Assembly (NCBI RefSeq): GCF_039954625.1
Contig: NZ_CP157199.1
Span: 1,922,001-1,986,000, forward strand
Direction of reading: 5' to 3'
DNA: 64,000 nt
Source: Pontimicrobium sp. SW4
GTDB lineage: Bacteria > Bacteroidota > Bacteroidia > Flavobacteriales > Flavobacteriaceae
Below are positions 54,681-63,797 of this stretch, piece after piece (the stretch's first letter is position 1; the number at the start of each line of letters is the position of its first letter). The position numbers and the translations under genes are program-made. The notes beneath the pieces were generated by a model. The model ran no database searches and was not told the DNA's origin. It saw nothing but the letters and a program-made list of their open reading frames with translations.

Positions 54681-55664
54681 TTGAAAGAACACAAAGTATA
54701 TATACAACGTTGCATAGATATTGCTAAAAATGGATTAGGCACAACCACACCAAATCCAATGGTTGGTTGTGTGATTGTTTACAACTCAACAATTATTGGA
54801 GAAGGTTTTACAAGCCCATATGGTGGTGCTCATGCTGAAGTAAATGCTATTAACTCAGTTAAAGATAAATCACTTTTAAAAGAAGCAACACTTTATGTTA
54901 CTCTCGAACCTTGTTCTCATTATGGAAAAACGCCTCCTTGTAGCAATCTAATTATAGAACATAAAATTCCAAACGTGGTTATTGGTTGTTTGGATGATAA
55001 TATAAAGGTTTCTGGCAAAGGCATTGCAAAACTAAAAGAAGCACGATGTAACGTTATTATTGGTGTTTTAGAAACTGAATGTAAAGAACATCACAAACGT
55101 TTTTTTACGTTTCATAATGAAAAGCGTCCTTATATAATTTTAAAGTGGGCAGAAACTGCTGATGGGTTTATTGCCCCAAAACACAAAAATGAGCAAAAAC
55201 CTGTTTGGATAACCAACATATATTCTAGACAGTTGGTACATAAATGGCGCGCTGAAGAACAAGCCATATTAATTGGTAGAAATACAGTTTTAGAAGACAA
55301 TCCTAGTTTAACAACAAGAGATTGGAAAGGAAAGAATCCTATTAGAATTGTATTAGACAAACACGAAAACTTGTCTAAAAAACTCAAAGTATTTGATGAT
55401 AAAGCCGAAACATTACTTATTAAAGAAACTTCAGCTAAGGCTATTTGTAATAAATTATTTGAAGCTAATGTCAATTCAGTAATTATAGAAGGTGGTACCA
55501 AAACTTTACAATTGTTTATTGATGCTAATCTTTGGGATGAAGCTAGAGTTTTTACTAGAAAAATGACCTTTAAAGAAGGTGTAAAAACACCCCTCTTTAG
55601 CGGACAATTGACTTCAGAAGAAAAAATAATTGACGATACTCTAAGAATTTATGTCAACAATTAA
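54681..55664 (+). CDS. ribD: Bifunctional riboflavin biosynthesis deaminase/reductase RibD
   Basis: The protein has 327 residues. The N-terminal deaminase has zinc ligands in GGAHAEVNAI and LEPCSHYGKTPPC. The C-terminal reductase shows RPYIILKWAETADGFIA, ILIGRNTVLEDNPSLTTR and VIIEGGTKTL. Together they turn the pyrimidine product of GTP cyclohydrolase II into the ribityl intermediate. The start is TTG at 54681: a TAG lies three codons upstream and the next Met is at residue 24. A T-rich -7-like stretch lies just before it. It overlaps the HAD gene by 14 bp. Confidence 0.95.
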   Translation: MKEHKVYIQRCIDIAKNGLGTTTPNPMVGCVIVYNSTIIGEGFTSPYGGAHAEVNAINSVKDKSLLKEATLYVTLEPCSHYGKTPPCSNLIIEHKIPNVVIGCLDDNIKVSGKGIAKLKEARCNVIIGVLETECKEHHKRFFTFHNEKRPYIILKWAETADGFIAPKHKNEQKPVWITNIYSRQLVHKWRAEEQAILIGRNTVLEDNPSLTTRDWKGKNPIRIVLDKHENLSKKLKVFDDKAETLLIKETSAKAICNKLFEANVNSVIIEGGTKTLQLFIDANLWDEARVFTRKMTFKEGVKTPLFSGQLTSEEKIIDDTLRIYVNN

Positions 55665-56274
55665 AACCATCATATTCGATTTTGGTGATGTATTTATCAA
55701 TTTAGATAAACCTGCTATTGAAAGAGAATTGTTCAAGCTAGGAGTACCTAAGACAATTTCTTTAGACATGTATCACATTGCTTCAGAATATGAAAAAGGA
55801 TTGATTTCTACTGAAGAATTAACCAGTTATTTTACTAGAAAGTTCCCAAACATCGCAAAATTAGATTTTATTAAAGCTTGGAATTCCATCATATTAGATT
55901 TTCCTGAACATAGATTACAGTTTATTGAGCAACTTGCTATAAAAAACTACTACAAGCTTATTTTATTAAGTAATACTAACGATTTACATATTGAAAAAGT
56001 AATTGAAAATATGAGCTTATCGCGTTATAAGCGATTTAAAAATTGTTTTGACAAGTTTTATTTATCTCAAGAAATTCATTTAAGTAAACCAAGTAATACC
56101 ATCTATGAGTTTGTGCTGAATGAGAACAATTTAGCCCCATCTGAATGTCTGTTTATTGATGATTTAAAAGAAAACACTGATGCAGCCTCAAAGCTTGGAA
56201 TCCATACCTGGAATTTAACTCCAGAAAGAGATGACATAACCCATTTATTTACCACTAAGAAGCATTTATTTTGA
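55651..56274 (+). CDS. HAD-superfamily phosphatase
   Basis: The protein has 207 residues. HAD motif I (IIFDFGDVF, Asp10/Asp13), motif II (ILLSNTNDLH), the Lys of HLSKPSNTIYEFV and the acidic CLFIDDLKENTDAA are all present, with an alpha-helical cap of the HAD-IA type. It should be a cytosolic phosphatase. The substrate cannot be told; FMN phosphatase is possible given the ribD neighbour, but that is inference. It overlaps ribD by 14 bp and the transporter gene by 4 bp. Confidence 0.9.
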   Translation: MSTIKTIIFDFGDVFINLDKPAIERELFKLGVPKTISLDMYHIASEYEKGLISTEELTSYFTRKFPNIAKLDFIKAWNSIILDFPEHRLQFIEQLAIKNYYKLILLSNTNDLHIEKVIENMSLSRYKRFKNCFDKFYLSQEIHLSKPSNTIYEFVLNENNLAPSECLFIDDLKENTDAASKLGIHTWNLTPERDDITHLFTTKKHLF

Positions 56275-57134
56275 TATATCTCATACTCAGCATTTTTGCA
56301 TCAACTGCTATTTTTGTAGTGTTCAAGCTATTTAATCGTTATAAAATAAATACGTTTCATGCTATTGTTACTAATTATATAACTGCTTGTATTTGTGGAC
56401 TTATTAGCTACGAATCTTCAATTAACACCTCAGAAATTTTTAACTCAAAATGGTTTTTGGGTGCTATATTATTAGGATTTCTTTTTATATCAGTATTTAA
56501 CTTAATGGCTTTGACTGCACAACGCAATGGTCTATCTGTAGCTTCGGTAGCCAGTAAAATGAGTGTGGTTATTCCTGTAATATTTGGACTGTATGCTTAT
56601 AATGAAAGTGTTAACTTTCAGAAAATATTTGGAATTATTTTAGCGCTTATTGCGGTCTATCTTACAGCTATAAAAGCTAAATCTTCCATTAGTTTAAGAC
56701 AAGGGTTGTTTCTTCCTTTTATACTCTTTTTAGGCTCAGGAGTTATTGATGCATCTATAAAATATTTAGAAACAACGTATGTCCAAAAAAATGGTATTCC
56801 TATATTTTCAGCTACCATATTTGGCTGTGCAGCAATTATAGGCTTGCTTATCTTAACATATAAAGCAATAAAACAAACATTTAAATTTGAAATAAAGAAC
56901 ATCTTTGGAGGTATTGTTTTAGGAGTTATCAACTACTATTCCATTGTCTTTTTATTAAAGGCATTGCAATTTGAAGGCCTTGAAAGCTCAACTCTATTTA
57001 CTGTTAATAATGTTGCAATTGTTATGGTATCAACACTTGTTGGCTTGTTTTTATTTAGAGAATCAATTTCAAAAAAGAATTGGATAGGAATAAGTTTAGC
57101 TATTGTTTCTATTCTATTAGTAACTTTGGCATAA
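56271..57134 (+). CDS. EamA/DMT-family transporter
   Basis: The protein has 287 residues with about ten hydrophobic helices in two repeats (FASTAIFVVFKLF, KMSVVIPVIFGLYAY, SKKNWIGISLAIVSILLVTLA). The pattern is that of drug/metabolite transporters with EamA domains, inner-membrane permeases of unknown substrate. The start is TTG at 56271, whose first base pair overlaps the HAD stop (TTGA), and no ATG is near. It is followed by the IMPACT-family gene with a 1-bp gap. These genes form one run from ribD. Confidence 0.85.
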   Translation: MIYLILSIFASTAIFVVFKLFNRYKINTFHAIVTNYITACICGLISYESSINTSEIFNSKWFLGAILLGFLFISVFNLMALTAQRNGLSVASVASKMSVVIPVIFGLYAYNESVNFQKIFGIILALIAVYLTAIKAKSSISLRQGLFLPFILFLGSGVIDASIKYLETTYVQKNGIPIFSATIFGCAAIIGLLILTYKAIKQTFKFEIKNIFGGIVLGVINYYSIVFLLKALQFEGLESSTLFTVNNVAIVMVSTLVGLFLFRESISKKNWIGISLAIVSILLVTLA

Positions 57135-57135
57135 T

Positions 57136-57750
57136 TTGGAAATTAACGATACATACAAAACCATTACAAAACCGTCTAAAGAAGTTCTGTTTAAAGATAA
57201 GAACAGCAAATTCTTTGGGTATGCTTTTCCTATAAATTCTGAAGACGATATTAAACTCCATATAGAAACACTAAAAAAACAACACCATTCTGCAAGACAT
57301 TGGTGCTATGCTTATCAATTAGGAACTGAAGATTATGTTTACAGAGCAAATGATGATGGTGAACCAAATAATAGTGCAGGAATGCCTATTTATGGTCAAA
57401 TTCAATCTTTTAACCTTACCAACGTCCTTATTGTAGTAGTTCGATATTTTGGTGGCATAAAACTTGGTGTTGGTGGTTTAATTAATGCTTATAAAACAGC
57501 GGCTCAATTAGCTTTGGAAAATTCTAAGATTATTGAAAAAACCATTAATAAAGATTTCCTTATTAAGTTTGATTACAAAAATATGAATAAGGTCATGCGA
57601 GTGATAAAAGAAAAACAACTAAAAATTACTAATCAAAAATTAGAATTAGATTGTCAAATCCATATTTCGGTAAGAAAAAAAGAGGCGAAACCAATTTTTG
57701 ATGCTTTTGACCAAATATTTGGAGTCGAAATAAGTGAGTTTAACGATTAA
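57136..57750 (+). CDS. IMPACT/YigZ family protein
   Basis: The protein has 204 residues. The family block is evident: SARHWCYAYQLGTEDYVYRA, DDGEPNNSAGMPIYGQIQ and VVVRYFGGIKLGVGGLINAY. YigZ/IMPACT proteins are small, cytosolic and probably linked to translation or nucleotide binding, but their role is not settled. The start is TTG at 57136 (next Met is far inside), right after the transporter stop. It overlaps the convergent thioesterase gene by 4 bp. Confidence 0.9.
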   Translation: MEINDTYKTITKPSKEVLFKDKNSKFFGYAFPINSEDDIKLHIETLKKQHHSARHWCYAYQLGTEDYVYRANDDGEPNNSAGMPIYGQIQSFNLTNVLIVVVRYFGGIKLGVGGLINAYKTAAQLALENSKIIEKTINKDFLIKFDYKNMNKVMRVIKEKQLKITNQKLELDCQIHISVRKKEAKPIFDAFDQIFGVEISEFND

Positions 57751-58145
57751 TTTTGCAGTTTGTCTAAAATAAATTTTGGGCACCTTGTAGGGCGATTCGT
57801 CTTCATATTAATAAAAGCTAAAATTGTGTTTCCTAAAGTTAAAATTTCTCCTTCTTCATTTGTGATTTCATAATCAAATTCTATGGTCGCGGTTGGCGAT
57901 TTTTTCAATATCGTCTTTACACAAATTACATCATCATAACACGCCGATTTTTTATATTTCAATGATAATGAAATCACCGGAAGCATGATGCCGTCTAGCT
58001 CCATCTGCTTATAGGACACACCCAAAGACCTCAGCCATTCTATTCTTCCAATCTCTAAAAAGTTTGAATAATTTCCATGATACACCACACCCATTTGGTC
58101 AGTCTCACCATATCTAATACGAATTTTTGTCTCGTAGTTTTTCAT
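57747..58145 (-). CDS. Acyl-CoA thioesterase (YbgC/4HBT hotdog)
   Basis: The protein has 132 residues, a single hotdog domain. The motif IRYGETDQMGVVYHGNYSNF carries the Asp of the YbgC-type active site, followed by SLKYKKSACYDDVICVKTIL. It should hydrolyse acyl-CoA thioesters in the cytosol. The chain length is unknown. It is transcribed towards the ribD run and overlaps its last gene by 4 bp at the 3' ends. Confidence 0.9.
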   Translation of the reverse strand: MKNYETKIRIRYGETDQMGVVYHGNYSNFLEIGRIEWLRSLGVSYKQMELDGIMLPVISLSLKYKKSACYDDVICVKTILKKSPTATIEFDYEITNEEGEILTLGNTILAFINMKTNRPTRCPKFILDKLQN

Positions 58146-58250
58146 AAAATATAAAAGGAAGTTTTAAAATAATTTTGTACATTCATGCGGATTTAAACAT
58201 GAGAAAAAAAAACTGAAAATTCAATAGATATCTATTTTTTTTTTAGAATT

Positions 58251-58259
58251 TTGTTCACA
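58251..58259 (+). promoter_or_regulatory. Weak DnaA-box-like site upstream of dnaA
   Basis: TTGTTCACA differs from the DnaA consensus TTATCCACA at two of nine bases. It is a single site in the 203-bp gap before dnaA, so at most it may serve autoregulation. Confidence 0.25.
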
Positions 58260-58348
58260 TATTTGTCGTGTAGAAAACAAACAGAGAAAACCCCTATTCT
58301 TTAAATTTTCTACTAACCAACAACAAACTATTAATTTTACAACGAAGA

Positions 58349-59776
58349 ATGAGTGTAACTGCGCAATCGGTATGGGATAATTGTCTTGAATTTATAAAGG
58401 ATAATATACAACCGCAAGCATACAAAACATGGTTTGAACCAATTTCCGCAGTAAAGCTAACCGATAATGCTTTAAGTATTCAAGTTCCTAGTAAGTTTTT
58501 CTATGAATGGCTAGAAGAACATTATGTAAAAATATTAAAGGTAGCTCTAACCAAAGAACTTGGTGAAAGCGCAAAATTGGTTTATGTCATAAAAATGGAA
58601 AACACTTATGGCAATAAACAACCATTTACCGAAAAAATTCCTAGTTCAAATAGAAGCGGTTTAAAATCTCAAGATCTTGATGTTCCTTTAAATAATAAAA
58701 GCCCTGAACTTAAAAATCCATTTGTAATTCCTGGAATTAGAAATGTTAAGATTGAATCTCAATTAAACCCTAACTATAGTTTTGAAAACTTTTTAGAAGG
58801 CGATTCTAATAGATTAGCCAGAAACGCAGGTTTAGCAGTTGCTAATAAACCTGGTGGAACCTCATTTAATCCATTATTAATTTTTGGTGGAGTTGGTTTA
58901 GGAAAAACCCATTTAGCGCATGCTATTGGTGTAGATATTAAAGATAAATATCCTGAAAAAACAGTTTTATATATTTCAGCAGAAAAGTTCACGCAACAGT
59001 ATATAGACTCTGTTAAGAAAAATAACAGAAATGACTTTATTCATTTCTACCAGTTAATTGACGTCCTTATTATAGACGATGTACAGTTCCTTTCAGGAAA
59101 AACAGGAACTCAAGATGTCTTTTTCCATATATTTAATCACTTACATCAAAACGGAAAGCAAGTTATTTTAACAAGTGACAAAGCTCCTGTTGATATGCAA
59201 GATATTGAACAGCGTTTACTTTCAAGATTTAAATGGGGACTTTCAGCCGAATTACAAAATCCAGATTTTGAAACTAGAGTTTCAATTCTTAAAAACAAAC
59301 TCTATAGAGATGGTGTTGAAATGCCAGATGATATTATAGATTATGTTGCTAAAAACATCAAGTCGAATGTTAGAGAATTGGAAGGTGCTATTATTTCTTT
59401 AATTGCGCAATCGTCTTTTAATAAAAAAGAAATTACATTAGGTCTTGCTAAGGATATTGTTGAGAAATTTGTAAAAAACACAAAACGAGAAGTATCTATA
59501 GATTACATCCAAAAAGTAGTGTCAGATTATTTCCAAATGGATGTAGACACCTTGCAATCTAAAACTAGAAAAAGACATATTGTTCAGGCTAGACAATTAG
59601 CTATGTTCTTTGCAAAAAAGTTTACTAAAGCATCATTAGCTAGTATTGGATCTCAAATTGGAAAACGTGATCATGCTACTGTACTTCACGCATGTAAAAC
59701 AGTTGACAATTTATCTTCTACAGATAAGCAATTTAGAAAGTATGTTGAAGACCTTTCAAAGAAACTTTCATTATAA
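58349..59776 (+). CDS. dnaA: Chromosomal replication initiator protein DnaA
   Basis: The protein has 475 residues. Domain I (1-85) is followed by a linker. The AAA+ domain carries Walker A FGGVGLGKTHLAHAIG (about 180-195) and Walker B LIIDDVQFL. The DnaA-box-binding domain IV ends with the signature GKRDHATVLHACKTVDNL. DnaA opens the origin and acts as a transcription factor. It is followed 10 bp later by the low-molecular-weight phosphatase gene, so the two may share an mRNA. Confidence 0.98.
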   Translation: MSVTAQSVWDNCLEFIKDNIQPQAYKTWFEPISAVKLTDNALSIQVPSKFFYEWLEEHYVKILKVALTKELGESAKLVYVIKMENTYGNKQPFTEKIPSSNRSGLKSQDLDVPLNNKSPELKNPFVIPGIRNVKIESQLNPNYSFENFLEGDSNRLARNAGLAVANKPGGTSFNPLLIFGGVGLGKTHLAHAIGVDIKDKYPEKTVLYISAEKFTQQYIDSVKKNNRNDFIHFYQLIDVLIIDDVQFLSGKTGTQDVFFHIFNHLHQNGKQVILTSDKAPVDMQDIEQRLLSRFKWGLSAELQNPDFETRVSILKNKLYRDGVEMPDDIIDYVAKNIKSNVRELEGAIISLIAQSSFNKKEITLGLAKDIVEKFVKNTKREVSIDYIQKVVSDYFQMDVDTLQSKTRKRHIVQARQLAMFFAKKFTKASLASIGSQIGKRDHATVLHACKTVDNLSSTDKQFRKYVEDLSKKLSL

Positions 59777-59786
59777 GTATTAAAAA

Positions 59787-60248
59787 ATGACTAAAATTCT
59801 AATGGTTTGTTTGGGCAATATTTGTCGATCTCCATTAGCTGAAGGTATTTTAAAGCACAAACTCCCAAAACATAATTTTATAGTAGAATCTGCTGGAACC
59901 AGTAATTATCATATTGGTGAACTTCCAGATAAAAGATCTATTGAAGTTGCAAAAAAAAACGGTATCGATATTACTAACCAAAGAGGAAGACAATTTATAG
60001 TATCCGATTTTGATGAATTCGATTATATCTATGTTATGGATACTTCAAATTATAATAATGTCATCGCCTTAGCTCGAAATGATGATGATAAAAAGAAAGT
60101 AGAATTAATTCTAAATGAGTTAGATAACAAATTAGTTAATATTCCTGATCCTTATTATGGAGGTGATTCTGGTTTTGAAGATGTATTTCAACTATTAAAT
60201 CTAGCCTGTGATAGAATATGTAATAAAGACTTTAAAAACATTTCTTGA
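59787..60248 (+). CDS. Low-molecular-weight protein-tyrosine phosphatase
   Basis: The protein has 153 residues. The P-loop [13 protein letters not shown] contains nucleophile Cys8 and Arg14, and the general acid Asp is in NIPDPYYGG near the C-terminus. The fold is that of arsenate-reductase/LMW-PTP enzymes, and these residues fit the phosphatase group. In flavobacteria this gene is commonly placed between dnaA and an rsmI-like gene. Here two secreted-dehydrogenase genes interrupt that order. The target protein is unknown. Confidence 0.93.
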   Translation: MTKILMVCLGNICRSPLAEGILKHKLPKHNFIVESAGTSNYHIGELPDKRSIEVAKKNGIDITNQRGRQFIVSDFDEFDYIYVMDTSNYNNVIALARNDDDKKKVELILNELDNKLVNIPDPYYGGDSGFEDVFQLLNLACDRICNKDFKNIS

Positions 60249-60280
60249 ATAATGTATTTTAGATTTTTAATATATCTAAC

Positions 60281-61753
60281 ATGAAAAAAATTTACTGCTC
60301 TATTATCCTTGCGCTTTCTTTCACCTCCTTTTCAATAAATGCTCAAACATTAGATCTTGAAGCATTTGGTCCAACTTTTAATTATCCAACAAATATTGCT
60401 AACGCTGGAGACAGTAGAATGTTTGTTTTAGAACAGGATGGATTTATTTGGATTATAAAATCTAACGGAACTGTAGGTCCTACACCTTTTTTAGACATCG
60501 ATGCGTTGGTTTACGATAATTATCAATCTGAATGGGAAAGAGGTTTATTGAGTTTGGTTTTTCATCCAAACTATTCTAGTAATGGTTACTTCTACGTTAA
60601 TTATATTGATCAGGTAGGTAACAATATAATTTCTAGATTTTCGGTAAGTGCAAACCCAGATATTGCAGACGCTAGTTCAGAATTAGTGATAATGAATATA
60701 CCTCATCCTTATGATGCACATTATGGAGGTGATATGGCTTTCGGATCTGATGGTTACTTATACATTTCTAAAGGTGATGGCGGAACTGACCAAGGTGATC
60801 CTGATAATCGTTCTCAGAATTTAGCAGAAATTCATGGAAAAATTCTTCGTATTGATGTTGACAATCCTACAAATGGAAATACATACGGAAACAACTATGG
60901 CATTCCTGCAGGAAATCCATTTGTTGAAACACCAACAGATGATCCTAATACCTTAGCTGAGATTTGGTTATATGGCTTTAGAAATCCTGCAAAGTTTTCA
61001 TTTGATAGTGCTAATGGTGACTTATGGATTGGTGATGTAGGTCAAGAAGATATTGAAGAAATAAATTTAAACGCAGGCAATGTTAGTGGCTTGAATTATG
61101 GCTGGAGATGCTACGAAGGCTCATCTGAATTTAACACAAGTGGTGGGTGTCCTCCGATTGGCAATTTAGAGTTTGCAGCTCATGAATATAACCATTTTGA
61201 AAGTGATGGCAAATTTAGATGCTCTGTTGCTGGTGGTTATCGCTATAGAGGTTCGGCATACCCAAACTTAATAGGCACATATTTTGCTGGAGATTGGTGT
61301 AGCGGAGAAATATTTATGTTAACTCCAGATGGTAGTGGAGGTTGGAATAGAGCTAATCATCCGACAACATTTACAAGTAGACGTTGGGTCGCTTTTGCCG
61401 AAGATAATAACAAGGAATTATACGTGGTTAGTAATCCATTAAGTAATAATGGTCAAGTATATAAGATTAAAGAATATACTTTATCTACAAACACCGAGTC
61501 TTTAAACTATAAGTTTAGTATTACGCCAAACCCTACTAAAGACAATGTTGTGACTTTAAATTTTAATAAGGCTACATCTTTAAAAGAAGTGAATGCTATC
61601 AATCTCCAAGGTCAAAAAATAAAAGCAACAATAGATACCATTAATTCAACAACAGCTAAAATAGAATTTGCAAATATTTCTTCAGGAATATATGTAATTG
61701 AAACTCTTACACATAAAGGTGAAAAATCTCAAAACAAGCTTATTGTCAAGTAA
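60281..61753 (+). CDS. Secreted PQQ-dependent-sugar-dehydrogenase-like protein with T9SS domain
   Basis: The protein has 490 residues with a signal peptide (about 1-21, ending INAQ). A six-bladed GSDH/sorbosone dehydrogenase-type propeller follows: ERGLLSLVFHPNY, YFYVNYIDQ, HYGGDMAFGSDGYLYISKGD, LYGFRNPAKFSF and GLNYGWRCYEG. The PQQ site and substrate are inferred from family. The last ~80 residues form a T9SS type A sorting domain (ITPNPTKDNVVTLNF through QNKLIVK). A close paralogue follows 55 bp downstream. A -7-like TAGATTTT lies 20 nt before the ATG. Confidence 0.86.
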   Translation: MKKIYCSIILALSFTSFSINAQTLDLEAFGPTFNYPTNIANAGDSRMFVLEQDGFIWIIKSNGTVGPTPFLDIDALVYDNYQSEWERGLLSLVFHPNYSSNGYFYVNYIDQVGNNIISRFSVSANPDIADASSELVIMNIPHPYDAHYGGDMAFGSDGYLYISKGDGGTDQGDPDNRSQNLAEIHGKILRIDVDNPTNGNTYGNNYGIPAGNPFVETPTDDPNTLAEIWLYGFRNPAKFSFDSANGDLWIGDVGQEDIEEINLNAGNVSGLNYGWRCYEGSSEFNTSGGCPPIGNLEFAAHEYNHFESDGKFRCSVAGGYRYRGSAYPNLIGTYFAGDWCSGEIFMLTPDGSGGWNRANHPTTFTSRRWVAFAEDNNKELYVVSNPLSNNGQVYKIKEYTLSTNTESLNYKFSITPNPTKDNVVTLNFNKATSLKEVNAINLQGQKIKATIDTINSTTAKIEFANISSGIYVIETLTHKGEKSQNKLIVK

Positions 61754-61808
61754 TTAATACATCCAATTATACTATTTTATTCGTACATTTAAGTAAAAAA
61801 GGTGCGCT

Positions 61809-63794
61809 ATGAAAAGTAAAAATGCATTTATACTAAGTATCTGTTTATTAGCATCTACTTATTCTTTTACTCAAACAATAGACATACAGAGTTTTGCTAC
61901 TGGATTAGATATGCCTGTTAATATTAAAAATGCAGGTGACGATAGACTTTTTGTACTAGAGCAAAGAGGATATATTAGAATTATTAATACTAATGGCTCA
62001 GTTAATGTCACACCTTTTTTAGACATTAACAATCTTGTCATTGATATTAATGGTGGTGGAGATGAAAGAGGCTTACTCGGTTTGGCATTTCACCCAAACT
62101 ATAGCACTAATGGCTATTTCTATGTTAATTATATCGATAATAATGGTGACACAGTAATTTCAAGATTTGAGGTAAGCTCCACTGATGCTAATATCGCAAA
62201 CCAAAATTCAGAATTCATTATTTTATCAATAAACCAGCCATATAGCAATCATAACGGTGGAGATATGGCCTTTGGTCCAGATGGCTATTTATATATAGCT
62301 TCTGGAGATGGAGGCGCAGGTGGAGACCCACAAAATAGAGCTCAAGACCTTAGTACATTACTAGGGAAAATGATTAGAATTGATATCAATAACACCTCCA
62401 ATGGTAATAATTATGCGATACCAGCAAACAACCCCTTTTACAATGATGGAGACACTAACACTCGAGATGAAATTTGGGCTTATGGCTTAAGAAACCCTTG
62501 GAGATTTTCTTTCGATAGACAAACTGGAGATATCTGGATTGCAGATGTTGGTCAAGGTGAATATGAAGAGATAAATATGGCACCATCTACTGTAGCTGGA
62601 TTAAATTATGGATGGCGTTGTTACGAAGGAAACAATACATTTAACAATACTGGATGCCCAGACGTGAGTACACTTACGTTTCCTATTGGTGAATACTCCC
62701 ACTCTAATAGTGGTAATTTTAAATGCTCAATTTCTGGAGGATATCGTTATAGAGGATCTGCATATCCAAATTTTATTGGTTTGTACTTTTTTGCAGATTA
62801 TTGTAGTGATGAAATTGGCACCTTACAAAACAATGGAAATTCCTGGAACATGTCTTTTAGTGATCAATTTAATGGTAATCGGTGGGTTTCTTTTGGTGAA
62901 GACATCAATGGTGAACTATATATTGTTGGTTTAAATTCTGGCACAATCTATAGAATTATTGATACAGACACTTCTACTTGGTATGAAGATGCAGACAATG
63001 ACACTTTTGGAAATCCCAATGTAAGTCAAACTACTGCAAATCAACCAAATGGTTATGTTGCAAATAATACCGATTGTGACGATACAAACCCTAACATAAA
63101 TCCAAACGCTACTGAAATTCCTAATAATAATATCGATGAAAACTGTGATGGATTAGATGAGTTAATATGGTATGAAGATGCAGATAATGACACCTTTGGA
63201 AATCCAAATGTAAGCCAAACCTCAGCAAGTCAACCGAATGGCTATGTTACAAATAATACCGATTGCGATGATACGAACCCTAACATAAATCCAAACGCTA
63301 CTGAAATCCCTAATAATAATATTGATGAAGATTGTGATGGATTAGATGCATCAATCTGGTATCAAGATGCCGACAATGACACCTTTGGAAATCCAAATGT
63401 AAGTCAAACCGCAACAAGCCAACCAGATGATTATGTTACAAATAATACCGATTGTGACGATACTAACCCCAACATAAACCCTAACGCCGCAGAAATTCCT
63501 AATAATGATATAGACGAGAATTGTGATGGTAGCTTAGAAACTGATACTACAGGTTTTAGTTATTTAATGTATCCAAATCCTGCTAGGCAAGAAGTGTTTT
63601 TTGTTTTTGATGAAAATGAAATTCCTTTCTCAATAGATTTATTTGATTTTACTGGTAAACATATTAAAACCCTAAGTAATTTTTCAAATCATATTATTAC
63701 AATTTCTACAAGAAATCTAGCCTCAGGTTTGTATCTTGTCTCAGTTTTTAAAGCAAATAGTCAACTTTCAAATAAAAAGCTAATAATTAACTAA
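61809..63794 (+). CDS. Second secreted sugar-dehydrogenase-like protein with MopE repeats and T9SS domain
   Basis: The protein has 661 residues with a signal peptide (about 1-21). The propeller resembles the upstream gene (ERGLLGLAFHPNYSTNGYFY, GGDMAFGPDGYLYIASGDGG, LRNPWRFSFDRQTGDIWIAD, GLNYGWRCYEG), so the two arose by duplication. Three repeats of about 63 residues follow, each with DADNDTFGNPNVSQ and a DCDDTNPNINP stretch that match the MopE-like metal-binding motif. The C-terminus is a T9SS domain (MYPNPARQEVFFV to KLIIN). The calcium-like Asp motifs may make a rigid spacer. Confidence 0.87.
   Translation: MKSKNAFILSICLLASTYSFTQTIDIQSFATGLDMPVNIKNAGDDRLFVLEQRGYIRIINTNGSVNVTPFLDINNLVIDINGGGDERGLLGLAFHPNYSTNGYFYVNYIDNNGDTVISRFEVSSTDANIANQNSEFIILSINQPYSNHNGGDMAFGPDGYLYIASGDGGAGGDPQNRAQDLSTLLGKMIRIDINNTSNGNNYAIPANNPFYNDGDTNTRDEIWAYGLRNPWRFSFDRQTGDIWIADVGQGEYEEINMAPSTVAGLNYGWRCYEGNNTFNNTGCPDVSTLTFPIGEYSHSNSGNFKCSISGGYRYRGSAYPNFIGLYFFADYCSDEIGTLQNNGNSWNMSFSDQFNGNRWVSFGEDINGELYIVGLNSGTIYRIIDTDTSTWYEDADNDTFGNPNVSQTTANQPNGYVANNTDCDDTNPNINPNATEIPNNNIDENCDGLDELIWYEDADNDTFGNPNVSQTSASQPNGYVTNNTDCDDTNPNINPNATEIPNNNIDEDCDGLDASIWYQDADNDTFGNPNVSQTATSQPDDYVTNNTDCDDTNPNINPNAAEIPNNDIDENCDGSLETDTTGFSYLMYPNPARQEVFFVFDENEIPFSIDLFDFTGKHIKTLSNFSNHIITISTRNLASGLYLVSVFKANSQLSNKKLIIN
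62979..63540 (+). repeat. Three tandem 189-bp MopE-like repeats
   Basis: Units start at 62979, 63168 and 63357, exactly 189 bp apart (63 residues). Each begins WY(E/Q)DADNDTFGNPNVSQ and ends with ENCDG or EDCDG. Most differences are silent or in the middle (TTANQPNG versus SASQPNG versus TATSQPDD). The regular length suggests slippage or unequal recombination. Confidence 0.9.
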
Positions 63795-63797
63795 TAC

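Noticed and set aside
58146..58348. Replication origin next to dnaA
   Set aside because: Only one weak DnaA-box-like site was found, with no cluster. The A/T-rich stretch alone is ordinary for this genome.
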